From Euglena gracilis (lineage: Eukaryota > Euglenida > Euglenophyceae > Euglenales), in contig CP154956.1 in assembly GCA_039621445.1 (NCBI GenBank), forward strand, positions 32,523,437-32,587,436: DNA of 64,000 bases. Direction: 5' to 3'. A model generated the notes under the pieces. It did no database searches. It was given only the letters and a program-made list of their open reading frames with translations, and was not told the DNA's origin. The first letter of the stretch is position 1, and each line of letters opens with the position of its first letter. Below, one piece after another: positions 33,315 through 42,900 of this stretch. A program made the position numbers and the translations under genes.

Positions 33315-34315
33315 GGAAGTGGGCATGAGAGCAGATCCTATTAGGATCTTCTCATTCCCCCTTTCTCTCTCCACAGGTGGTATTCTATTATATTATTTAT
33401 TTTGCCTTTCTTCCTCGGAATTATTACAGTCCATTATCCTTTCCCGCTCTTCTCCCTCTGCTTTGCTTCGGGAAGTGGGAAAAGGATTTTTTGAAACTCT
33501 GATTTTCCTGAGTTTGACAGACATTTTCTGCCCCTTCCTCAGCGGATTTGCTTGTAAAACGGGGCCCCATGGACCATGCGGTGTTGACCTCCTTGGCCTT
33601 GCTTCCATCTCCCCATCCTTTGGCCAATTTGTACATAGGCGACTTGGCGCCTTTGAGGGAGATGCCCCTGATGTGTGGGCGTTGGTTGTCCAAATCTGAA
33701 GCACTTTGGGCCCCAATGCCCATCCTTTGCACACCAAGGGCTGGGGCTTGCTTCTGTTTTCTGGGCCTTCTGCCCAAAGTGGGCCAAGGACCATGGTCGT
33801 CACTGGGGAGAAGATTTGGGCTGGGAAATTTCTGGGGTGGTGGTCTGCGTGGGGGGAAGAACGGCAACGTTTTGCCATGTTGACCGCATCTCCAACGTCT
33901 CCAGCTGCTGCGGCCACTGTTCCATGACATCCGCGGCTATAGAAATCCAGTTTCTTCTCCACTGCATTGGTCATCGAAGTCGAAACTCAACTTTGTAATT
34001 GACTTCTCAATTAATATTCGTCTGGTTCGTGTTCTTCTGGATTTTTAATTTATATTGACTTCTTTTCTCGTCCTTCTTTGTTTGTGAACTCTTTTTCTTT
34101 CTTCTGGGCGTCGAAGGGCAAGTTAGGAATCAGCCAACTCCGGCGAAAAAAAACGGCACAAAGCAGGGACTCCTGACCCAGCACACCAAAACAATCACAA
34201 CAAACCGCCGGCGAGCAAGGCGTGGCCTCACAATGGCAAAGTGCGGAGCCCAAGGTGTCTCCCTCGAGGCAAGCCGACTACGGAGGAAGGGACACCGAGT
34301 GCGAAGCACAAACGT
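33315..34315 (+). repeat. palindrome-bearing repeat P, copy 2, with inserted segment and terminal block
   Basis: 33315-33512 matches copy 1. The perfect 17-bp palindrome AGATCCTATTAGGATCT lies at about 33335. 33385-33820 is absent from copy 3 and so is an insertion there or a deletion in copy 3. 33825-34315 matches 35965-36620 and ends in the inverted DIRS-type terminal block (CAACTCCGGCGAAAAAAAAC ... CCGCCGGCGAGCAAGGC). Confidence 0.75.
33539..33787 (-). pseudogene. possible decayed zinc-knuckle segment
   Basis: The minus frame contains WCAKDGHWGPKCFRFG, three of the four ligands of a CCHC zinc knuckle (the first Cys is Ser). It sits in the insertion inside repeat P copy 2. Weak; may be chance. 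Confidence 0.2.
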
Positions 34316-34316
34316 A

Positions 34317-34717
34317 ACCCCCCCCAAATAATAAACCCCCCAAATAATAACCCCCCCAAATAATAACCCCCCCACTGAGGACCGACTTCGGCTGCCCAAA
34401 TAATAAACCCCCCCTCCGGCAGGTGTGAGGGCAAAGAAAAAAGAGCCAAAAAATAGCAGAAATGCTGCAAAAAATGTCACCAAAATGGATCAAATTGGTG
34501 CAGAAAAAAATGCCAAAAAAGCACCCAGTTTTCAAAAAAGCCCAAAAATGACATAAAATGACCATTGGAGCCTGTGGAGGGGTTTTCTGGTCTAATTTTG
34601 ACTTCGAAATTTTTGTCCAAATAATAACCCCCCCAAATAATAAACCCCCTCCCCCTGGACCCCGATTTCAGGTGTCCAAATAATAAACCGGGGGGTTTAT
34701 TATTTGGGTGGAGGGGT
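34317..34717. mobile_element. TA-flanked oligo-C inverted-repeat element, family 4 (401 bp)
   Basis: The left end ACCCCCCCCAAATAATAAA is repeated three times in tandem; the right end is the inverse, TTTATTATTTGGGTGGAGGGGT. TA at 34315-34316 and 34718-34719 gives GTA...TAC outside. The Lys/Asn-coding AT-rich middle is shared with 38345-38874. Confidence 0.8.
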
Positions 34718-34764
34718 TACTGTGATCTGGTACACATCGGGCTCCGGCTTCCCCCCAAGTGAGG

Positions 34765-34925
34765 TCATGCCTTGTTTGCCGGCTTGACCACTCGGGCGTC
34801 GCACTTCGTTGGTTGAGAGCCGGCTCTCTTGTGCCGGCGGTTTGTTGGTGTGTGTGTGTGTGTGTGTGTGTGTTCCTGCTGTTTCTTACTGCTTTTTGTT
34901 GCCGGAGACGGCGGATCCTCCGCCA
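34765..34925 (+). repeat. terminal repeat of second decayed element, with (TG)n
   Basis: GGTCATGCCTTGTTTGCCGG, GACCACTCGGGCGTCGCACT and TTGCCGGAGACGGCGG correspond to 21080-21195 in the same orientation. A (TG)n tract of about 25 bp (34848-34872) is embedded. Confidence 0.65.
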
Positions 34926-34949
34926 TCTGGTCTACACTTGCAAAACCGA

Positions 34950-35275
34950 TGTCGCAGAAGATTGCAGCAGAGACGATGTGTTCCTCAGATGAGCACATCT
35001 ACAACGACGAGTGGAAGCAATTCTTCCTCCAACCCTCGGCGGTGGGCCACCTTTTTAAGAACACCGCGACGGATGTCCTCCCGGACATCCGGCAGGCGGG
35101 CCAGTCCTGGCTTGCAGGGGTCTGAGACAGCACACAGTGCGCCAAGCAGATTAGGAGTCTCACGGGCATTGTCCTTGTGAGCTCCCGGCTCGTGGACTAC
35201 GGCCACTCATTCTTGTACAGTATCGTACTCGTCTCGAACCTCGATCATGCGTTGGCAGAGCTGTCGGACAAGTGA
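34950..35275 (+). pseudogene. gag-like frame with one TGA, family unknown
   Basis: Reads MSQKIAAETMCSSDEHIYND, WKQFFLQPSAVGHLFKNT, then TGA at 35123-35125, then in the same frame IRSLTGIVLVSSRLVDYGHS up to TGA. Codon use is regular and GC3-rich, so it was coding. It sits directly behind a terminal repeat, hence ORF1 of an element. Confidence 0.45.
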
Positions 35276-35326
35276 GCGGACGTTGTTTTTCATCCCTCAG
35301 ACGTTTCATCCCTCAGCGGGCGACGC

Positions 35327-35890
35327 CATGGATACTTCGGACGAAGACGAAGACGAAAAACACGAAGAGCAGCTGCGCCAGCAGACCTGGCACTGCCTAC
35401 ACACGCCCGGAAAGCCCTGCAAGGTGAATGTTTGGACATGTCTTGACAGATATCCCCTCTTTTCGGGGTTGAAATAGCGGCCTGAAGACAACAATCATCA
35501 AGCAGATGGACGCTCGATAGTGGACAAGTTTCTCAAAGCAGCAACAACGTATGCTGAATGCTATGCAGCCACCTCGTACCAGAAGCTGTGTCAACAACTG
35601 TTCTACTACCTGGCGTAGATTGAAGTTCAAATTCTACGTGAAAGTCAGCGAAGGTGTATACCTGGAGCTGAGTCCAAAAAATGCCTTGTTCACGACAGAG
35701 GATCGACAAGAGGACAGAACCGTCCAGAACATCAACGGAGCTGATAGATCAAACATCACACCCAAATTCTGGAAGTCGCAGTTTCCCAATTGCACAGGTT
35801 GGAGACGTTGGAGAGGGAAGCGTGGCAAGGGCAGTTTACCCCTCAACTAGAGCTATGTGTGTCACAGACGTATGCTCTCAGCCCTGCCGA
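35327..35890 (+). pseudogene. continuation of gag-like ORF, several stops and frameshifts
   Basis: The frame starts MDTSDEDEDEKHEEQLRQQT (acidic), then shifts to VDKFLKAATTYAECYAATSY and LHRLETLEREAWQGQF. It ends just before repeat P copy 3. No pol follows. Confidence 0.4.
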
Positions 35891-35899
35891 CGAGGAAGA

Positions 35900-36285
35900 T
35901 GGCGTGAGAGCAGATCCTATTAGGATCTTCTCAAACCCCTTTCTCTCTCCACAGGTGGTATTCTTTTGCACTAATTTCTGGGGTGGGGGTCTGGGGGAAC
36001 GGCCACGGTTTGCCGCGCGTTGACCGCAACTCCAACGTCTCCAGCTGCTGCGGCCACTGCTCCAGGACGTCCGTGGTCACATACTTCCAATTTCTTCTCC
36101 ACTGAATTCCTCATCGAAGTCGAAAATGAAATTTGATAATTGACTTCTCAATTCATATTCGTCTGGTTCGTGTTCTTCTGGGTATTGAATTGAAATTGAC
36201 TTCTTTTTTCGGTTCTTCTTCGTTCGTGAACTCTGTTTCTTTCTTCTGTGTGTCGAAGGGAAAGTTAGGAATCAGCTGGTTTTTA
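35900..36285 (+). repeat. palindrome-bearing repeat P, copy 3
   Basis: Carries AGATCCTATTAGGATCT at about 35910-35926 and TCTCCACAGGTGGTATTC. It then joins directly to the AATTTCTGGGGTGG segment that in copy 2 lies about 440 bp further on. The end GTCGAAGGGAAAGTTAGGAA matches 34107-34127. Confidence 0.75.
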
Positions 36286-36519
36286 AATTATAATCCACGG
36301 GATGAGGTGTTGGGCGGTTGAATCCATCACCCTATTTACCGGTCCAGATTTTTCGTAATCCTGCAGTATTTTACTGTTTGGGGGTACGGTCAAATTTTCT
36401 CTGGGGTTTCGGTGGGTGGACAATTTTGGTGGGCTGACCAAGGGGGTTTGAACGCCATCTCTGCTGAGTTGACGCGTTGGAGGGGGGGGGGGGCATTTTT
36501 TCCAGCACCTCAGGCTTTT

Positions 36520-36845
36520 TTGAAGCGGCGAAAAAAGACACCAAGCAGGACCTCCTAGCCCAGCACACCAGAGCAATCACAACAAACCGCCGGCGAGCAA
36601 GGCGTGGCCTCACAAGGTCTTTGCGCTTCGCCCTCGGTGCCCCTTCCACCCCGGTCGGCTTTTCCTCGGGGGAGCACGAGCCAGGAGCCCGAGGTGCCCG
36701 ACTCCGGCGAGGCGGAAATAAGCAGGGGCCCCTGGCCCAACGCGCCGCAATCAAACAACAAACCGCCGGCGGGTAAGGCATGGCCGCGCAAGGTCTTTGT
36801 TCTTCGCCCCCGGTGCCCCTTCCTCCCTGGTCGGTGTCCCTAAAG
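36520..36845 (-). repeat. inverted terminal repeats of DIRS type, two in tandem
   Basis: 36530-36640 and 36700-36835 both carry CAAACCGCCGGCGAGCAAGG-like blocks followed by AAGGTCTTTG and CTTCGCCC. They are inverted relative to 34765-34925, giving a ~2 kb element with inverted ends (34765-36640). Confidence 0.6.
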
Positions 36846-36849
36846 GGAG

Positions 36850-37853
36850 TTAGCAGAGTCTTTTCCAAGAAGTGGTATCGGGAGAAAACGGGGCCAACCC
36901 CCACCCAGAGCATTTCATTTTTACCCACTGCAGAAGATCAAAATAAGGGGGACCGAAAGAAACCTGTGGTCAGGCTTCTTTTTAAGACCCCCGGGGGGAG
37001 AGGGGACTCCTCCCAAAATCAGGCCTGTTAAAAGCAATTTTCAAAAATTTTCAGCGCTTCACGCCGAAAAGGTATACCCAGCGCCTCCGGCGCGGGACCC
37101 CCCCCTCGGGGGGTCCGGCCCGGAACCCCCGGGGGTCTTCTGACTTCAAAAGCTTGCCTGTGGTATTTTCATCAACACCAATCACAGAGTGGAGAACCAT
37201 GGGGTCTTTGGAAAGAGGGGGACAGTGCATGCCCCCCCGGCATCCTTTTCAAAATGCTCAACACCTGAGGTAAAATGTACGCGAACACTCCCTAACCAGC
37301 CACCAGGAAATCATCTGATTGGGGAAATAAATCACATGGAGGGTCTTAAATTGCTGCCAAAACAAAACAAACAAAAATTCAACGTTTGCCAATCCAACAC
37401 AATGTGAACAAACCAAACGTCAAATTTGAGGGCCAGGGCAAAGCACCTGACATGCGATATGACATCGAAACGACCTCGTCTGCCAACCTCAGCTGTGCAT
37501 GCTTTCTACAACTGCAGTTGGTTTATTGCATTGGAAATTGAATCATTCAAAAGGTTTGTCAGGCATTATTTACAGGGGGGGGGGGGTCGCTGAGCTCTTA
37601 TCCCTTGATGGGAAAGAGCGAAGCTCACCACCCCGTTTTTTGGCCCGAAACCCATGGATTTTGGGTCATTCCTGGTTCAAAAAAAGGCGACCCACAAAAC
37701 CTGTTTTTGAGCCGAAAATGAGCGTTTTTCGACCCCCCCCCCGAAATTCATTTGTCCATCACGTGCAAGTCCCATTGAGAGCTCAGCACCATTTAAAATC
37801 TGGTTATTATTTGGAGAGGGGGTTGTAATAATAATGAAAAAAATAACAACTCA
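36850..37853. other. repeat fragments, no gene
   Basis: 37579-37640 matches the left end of the 1.5-kb foldback element at 54575. 37700-37815 matches 56900-57120 and 56620-56690, including CAAGTCCCATTGAGAGCTCA. 37060-37110 has a GGCGC-type hairpin and C/G tracts. Confidence 0.6.
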
Positions 37854-37855
37854 TA

Positions 37856-38239
37856 CCGGGGGCCCAATTACCGCTGGTGGGTAATTCCCGCTCGGGCTTA
37901 AACGCGGCCATTTTAGGCGCGCTGTATTGCTCAGCGGTATTGCGCCCCACCAGTCAGTTAGGATAGCGGGAATCTTCGCGATCAAACATTTTGCCGAAAT
38001 ACTCGGTTGAAAGCTGCGTCATTCGTGTGTCTGACACTCCGAAAGACAAACTTAGTATTGCAGCAAAGAACCCGCTGCAAAAAACATCCAGAAGATGGTT
38101 TCTTTTTTGTCATTTGGAAGAAAGCATGGAAAAATAGCGCGCTGTTATGCCGCGCGTTCCGGAGAGACACCGCGTTGTAAAGCACCGCGGTAATTGTTGC
38201 CGCGGCAATTACCCACCCGCGGTAATTGTCGGCCCCCGG
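37856..38239. mobile_element. 384-bp MITE with 36-bp inverted repeats, TA target site
   Basis: The left end CCGGGGGCCCAATTACCGCT and right end (reverse complement CCGGGGGCCGACAATTACCG) match over about 36 bp with a 2-bp indel and two mismatches. The TA dinucleotide is duplicated at 37854-37855 and 38240-38241. A second inverted pair (GCGCGC/ GCGGTATT-type) lies inside. The interior frame on minus (PSSGCFLQRVLCCNTKFVFR) is probably not coding. TA duplication is usual for Tc1/mariner-like transposases. Confidence 0.85.
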
Positions 38240-38344
38240 TACAAAAATAAACATATTTTATACATTTTTCACGCATAATGTTACTGTTGTTATTTATTTA
38301 TTGCACATACAAAAATAAAGATAATAACATTTTTATATTTGTTA

Positions 38345-38874
38345 AACCCCCCAAGATCAATTTCGGCTGCCCAAATAATAAACCCTTCTCCAACAGCCAA
38401 AAGAAAAATTAGACAAAGAAAAAATTGGGAAAAGAATCAACACAAATGTTGTAAAAATCACAAAAATGGTTGCAATTGGTGCATAAAATATGCCCAAAGA
38501 GTGTCCATTTCCTCAAAAAAGAAAAAAAATGTCAAAAAATGGCATCAGAGTCTGTTGAGGCGTTTTTGAGCCGATTTTTGACTTTGAAAAATTTTGTTCA
38601 AATAATGAACCTCCGTAAATAATAACCCCCCCCTTGAACCCTGACTTCGACTCTCCAAATAATAACCCCCCCAAATAACACCCCCCCCCCGGTGTGTTAT
38701 TTGGGCACCCGAACTGGGCCCCCAGGGGGGTGTTATTTGGGGGGGTGTTATTTTTTACATGGAAAACCAAAGGAAAACAGGGAGGGGTGTTATTTGGGCG
38801 CTCGAAATCGGCCCCGAGGCGGGGGGTGTTATTTGGGGGGTTTAAACCGGGGAGTTTATTATATGGGGGGGGGT
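38345..38874. mobile_element. TA-flanked oligo-C inverted-repeat element, family 4 (530 bp)
   Basis: AACCCCCC left and GGGGGGGGGT right with TA at 38343-38344 and 38875-38876. The body 38360-38640 aligns with 34390-34660 (CGGCTGCCCAAATAATAAAC, AAATGCCAAAAAAGC-like). 38645-38870 carries extra tandem GTGTTATTTGGG blocks that 34317-34717 lacks. Confidence 0.78.
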
Positions 38875-39079
38875 TACTGCTTTTCCCCCTAACTCACTCA
38901 CACCCTGTTGCCAGCTGAATTTGCAATTTTTGGGTAATGGATGTTTGGCAGAGTAGCCTAATTGTTGACAAAATTGTTTAGAATGTGCTTTCAAAAAATT
39001 GGCCCAGAACCTTATTTTTTGTTTGTCTCCCGGCCAACATGGCACCAATCGTTGCTGGGAGCAGGCTGTTTTTTTTACC

Positions 39080-39400
39080 AACCCCGGGGGGGGGGTTAGA
39101 GTGCCTGCCCAGGCAGGCACTACCCCCCCCCGGGGGGGACTGTGCCCAGGCACATTCCTTTGAAAATAGGACATTTTTGGCTCCCCGGCACAGGCAAGCA
39201 AACCTCCATGTGGCCTGGTGGGATAAGGTTAGTAGCCTGGACTGGCACTGGATTCTGCATTTTCAGCACTTTCTTTTCAACTCCCAGGCAGGCTGTATTT
39301 TAGTCGGCTGCCAACCCCACCCCGTGGGGGGGTGCCTGCCTGGGCAGGCACTCCAAGGCACTCCCAATCTGACCCCCCCCCGGGAGGGGGGGTAGACAAA
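39080..39400. repeat. GCCTGCCCAGGCAGGCAC palindrome repeat
   Basis: GTGCCTGCCCAGGCAGGCAC-like palindromes occur at 39099-39120 and 39330-39352, flanking a ~210-bp body with C/G tracts. Related words recur near 50725 and 53156. Confidence 0.5.
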
Positions 39401-39438
39401 CCTTATATCACACCTGTTATTGTTATATATTCAGCGTA

Positions 39439-39658
39439 AACCCCCCCTTAAGAGAAGCACGGGGGCTTATAGCAGACCGCCGCCTCCAGCGGCGGGGGGG
39501 GTGTTCCATTAGGACCCTACCTGTACGATTTTTGTTGATTTCCTTTCGAAACCTCATTAAAATGGGGGTTGCGCTTGTAGCGGACAGGCGGCAGGGGATG
39601 CACTCTTGTTTGGATCCTGTGCTTGTAGTGGCCCCGCTCTTCCATTAGGGGGGGGGGT
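39439..39658. mobile_element. TA-flanked oligo-C element, family 5 (220 bp)
   Basis: Left AACCCCCCC, right GGGGGGGGGGT with TA at 39437-39438 and 39659-39660 (GTA...TAC outside). The body has a GC-rich palindrome CCGCCGCC...GGCGG and no frame. Only the terminal signature links it to the other families. Confidence 0.6.
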
Positions 39659-39828
39659 TACTGCAATTTCTGATTCGCATACGGTGTACACGAGCGGACA
39701 GGTGATAACCCATCATGGCCACCCATCAAAGCAGAAAAATGAGCACCAATCTTTCTGGGGCGGGCAGGTCTAATCATCTGGCATTGGTGGTGGGCTCCAA
39801 CGAAGCGACAAACATGCCAAATCCACCT

Positions 39829-39912
39829 CTACAGCCGGTTCAGCAAAGGATAATCCCGAACCACCTCCTCCTTGCTGAAGGTGTCCCCCTCCTCCTGCGG
39901 GGTCCAGAGGAC
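39829..39912 (-). CDS. DUF1517 gene, last exon
   Basis: Encodes VLWTPQEEGDTFSKEEVVRD then YPLLNRL and TAG at 39829-39831. The acceptor may be CAGTTGAG|G. The three bases GAG occur on both sides of the intron, so the exact junction (39912 or 39915) is ambiguous. Confidence 0.88.
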   Translation of the reverse strand, partial: VLWTPQEEGDTFSKEEVVRDYPLLNRL

Positions 39913-42900
39913 CTCAACTGCCACAACCAGGGAGGTGCAAAAACACCAATAGGCAAAAGGTGATTCCCCGGGTTCAAACCAACCTGTCAAGTGGAACCCC
40001 ATCCACTCACCTACCTGCCGCACAAGAACCCCCACCTTGATTGAAAATGGCAACCCTTATCCATCCCACACCCAAACCCTGATCTACGGGTGGAAAAAAT
40101 GCCAAAAGTTTTTGCATTTGGCAACTCCCTGGCCAAGACGGCGTCGCGCCGAACCCCGCCAAGCCTCCTCAGTGCATCTTGCAAACTTGAATTGTCGACC
40201 ACCTGTGGAGTGAAGAGAAAAGGCGAACCAGGCTCCCTGTATAATGGGACACCTTTTTTTGCAGGTTTTGCACGTTTGCAGGATCCATGCAGTGCGGACA
40301 AAAATCACAAGAGAGAAAAATTATGGGGAAAGGGGGGTTGGTTCAAGTGGGTGCGGGGTTTTGTTTTACTTTTGACATAAAGTGCCCAAAAGATTTTGGA
40401 CCCAAAATCGGCCCCCAGTCCTCCCAAGCCCCCCCTTGATAATGGGGGGGGAGGGGTCTGGACAAAGGTGGACCCCGGGGGTCAAATTTTCTGAAGCAAC
40501 GCCCTGTTGGGGACGTTTTGGACAAAAAAATTCGAGATTCTCAAAGAGCACTGGAAGAAAAAGTTTGACTTTTGGGGGGTGCCCAGGACCCGTGGGGTCG
40601 GTCCGGATCCTTTGGCAGGTGCAGGAGCCCCCCCGGGTCGCTAGAAAAACGCCCTGGTCCCCAAAATGGCGATTTAGATTGATTTTTTGGGACAGAAATT
40701 TTTTTGACCTGGCGCTTTGCGCCAGACAGAAACAAGTCATTTTGGCTGTGGCACTGTTCAGGTGCCCCCCCCCCCTGGACCCCCCCATAAAATCCCCCAC
40801 CTGCCTTGTGTTGAATCCTGGGGTGATGAGAGCACATTTTCCTTTTTTTATTTGCTTTTTGTTTTTGGCATTGGTGTTTTTCCCCAATCTTTTATGTATT
40901 TTCTTGGTAATTTTAACAGCAGAATGTCTATTTTGAGCCACGTTTTTTCCTTGAGGCCCAAATTTTTGTCAAACAAAACCAAAAAAGCACAAAAAAAATC
41001 ACACAAATTTGATTGAGAAAAATAGTCCAGTTTGATGTAATGCAATTTCCTCAGGGATTCCCCTTCCACTTTCAGGAATCCTCTGCATACAGAAGAGGGG
41101 TGGTCTCCAGCCTAACCGCATTTCGCTTTTTTGCAAAGTTCTGTGAGGTACCAACCCAATCCAGCCTGGCTGCTGGCTGCCCCCCCCCAAGATCTCTTCC
41201 TGGGGCATTCCTGTCCAGCACAACCCCACAATGCGGACAAAATCTACGGAGACAAAATTATGTCAAACTACCCTGATTTCCCCATAATTTTTATCTTTTC
41301 TTTTTGTCCAGTGCAATTTTCTTATGCCTTTTGGGGAGCCAGTCTCAGGGGCAGTCAAATTTCATGCAAATAGACGGGGTTATGTGGTACAATTTCAAAT
41401 TTCCAGGGGGGGATCCCCTGGTGTGTGTAAGTACATGTGCGTGCGCGTGGGTGTGCACCCCGCATACACAATACACACACGCACCCACACACATGCCACA
41501 GCGTAAAGCAAAGCTCAACACACACCTGTGGGAGCACCACTTTGCCGGCTGCAGCAACTATGATGGTCACAACAATGAATTCATTCTGTCCTTCTTTGCC
41601 GCCACGTGTTGCAGATGCGCGCTTGTTGATGCCTTGGCTTCAGGGCGGTCCACAAGATATACATTCCACAAAAACAAATCCATCCCTTGCCACTCAGGCC
41701 AAAATGACCGGTTTGGCCCCCTCTTCAAATAGAATCCACTGGCCTCAGGAATCGGTGGCTGGTATAGCATTCCTTGCCCAATCCCAATACTGGCACGAGA
41801 GAGATAATGGTGTCTGGCTGCTTTGGGCAAGCACCCCACAACAGAAAAGCAGCTTTGAGGGAGGGGGTCCACTGGCTAGCCATTTTGCTGGACACTGGAA
41901 AAATGGACTAGCTTTTTCCATTTCGCAGAAGCTGGAAAACTTCAGCTTTCCAGCTGAAGTTTTCCAGCTGAACCCCCCCCCCCCGGGGGGTCCAGGGGTC
42001 CCCCCGACCAGAAAAAAATTCCTCCGGTGCTGCGCGCCAAGGGGGAAATAAGATTTTCAATGCATTTTTGCTGATTTTGTACCGAAAAAAATCCCAAGAT
42101 ATGGTCAAAAATGGGCATTTTTGGCCATTTTGGGGGGTCAAAATTTTTTCGGCGCTTTTGCACCGGTCACTGGAATTTTTTTTCCACTAGCCAGCCCTGC
42201 TAGCAGACCCCCCCCCCCGGGGGGGAGGGTCCCCTAGGATTTCAGCCAGCCAAATTTGGGCCAGCTGCAGTCCACCCCCCCCCCCCGGGGGGTGCTGTGA
42301 ACCCTTTAGCAATAGACTGAGCCCCCAACCGAACCCCAAAGGGAATCCAGATCATTTCATAAGGCGTGGGTTACACCACCCCTGGTTGTTGACTGAACTA
42401 CTTCTTGTTATGCTTTGCTGGTTGTGTGTTGCTTTTTTTCTGGGCTGTGGAACATATACAGAGGCTGGAAAATTTGGGCTGCTGGAAAAAGGCTGCTGGC
42501 TGACCCCCCCCCCCAATTTTGACCCATTCTTGGCCCATTATTTGCTCCTGCCAAAACAAAAATCTCATTGCCATCCATTACCAAAATACATTGCCACCCT
42601 TGACAGAAATTACAATTCATTGATTGGGGGCCCGGACTGGGACCCCCCCTCCGGGAATGGCAGGGTTGTATGGGAATCTCCGAGGGGGGGTGGGGGGACC
42701 CCCCCCTTCCGAAACTAGGGGGGGGGGGGGGGGGGGGACCCCCCCTCCTACCTCCAGTTTTCGGTCGCCGAAAATTTTGGCCACTTTTGGGGTCAAAAGG
42801 TCAATTTTTCTGAAATTTCTCAGAAATGGTGGGTAATCAAAAGAAATGTCCAATGCCTAAATTGAAGCCCTTAAAAAGTCCTATCTACCAGTATATTGAT

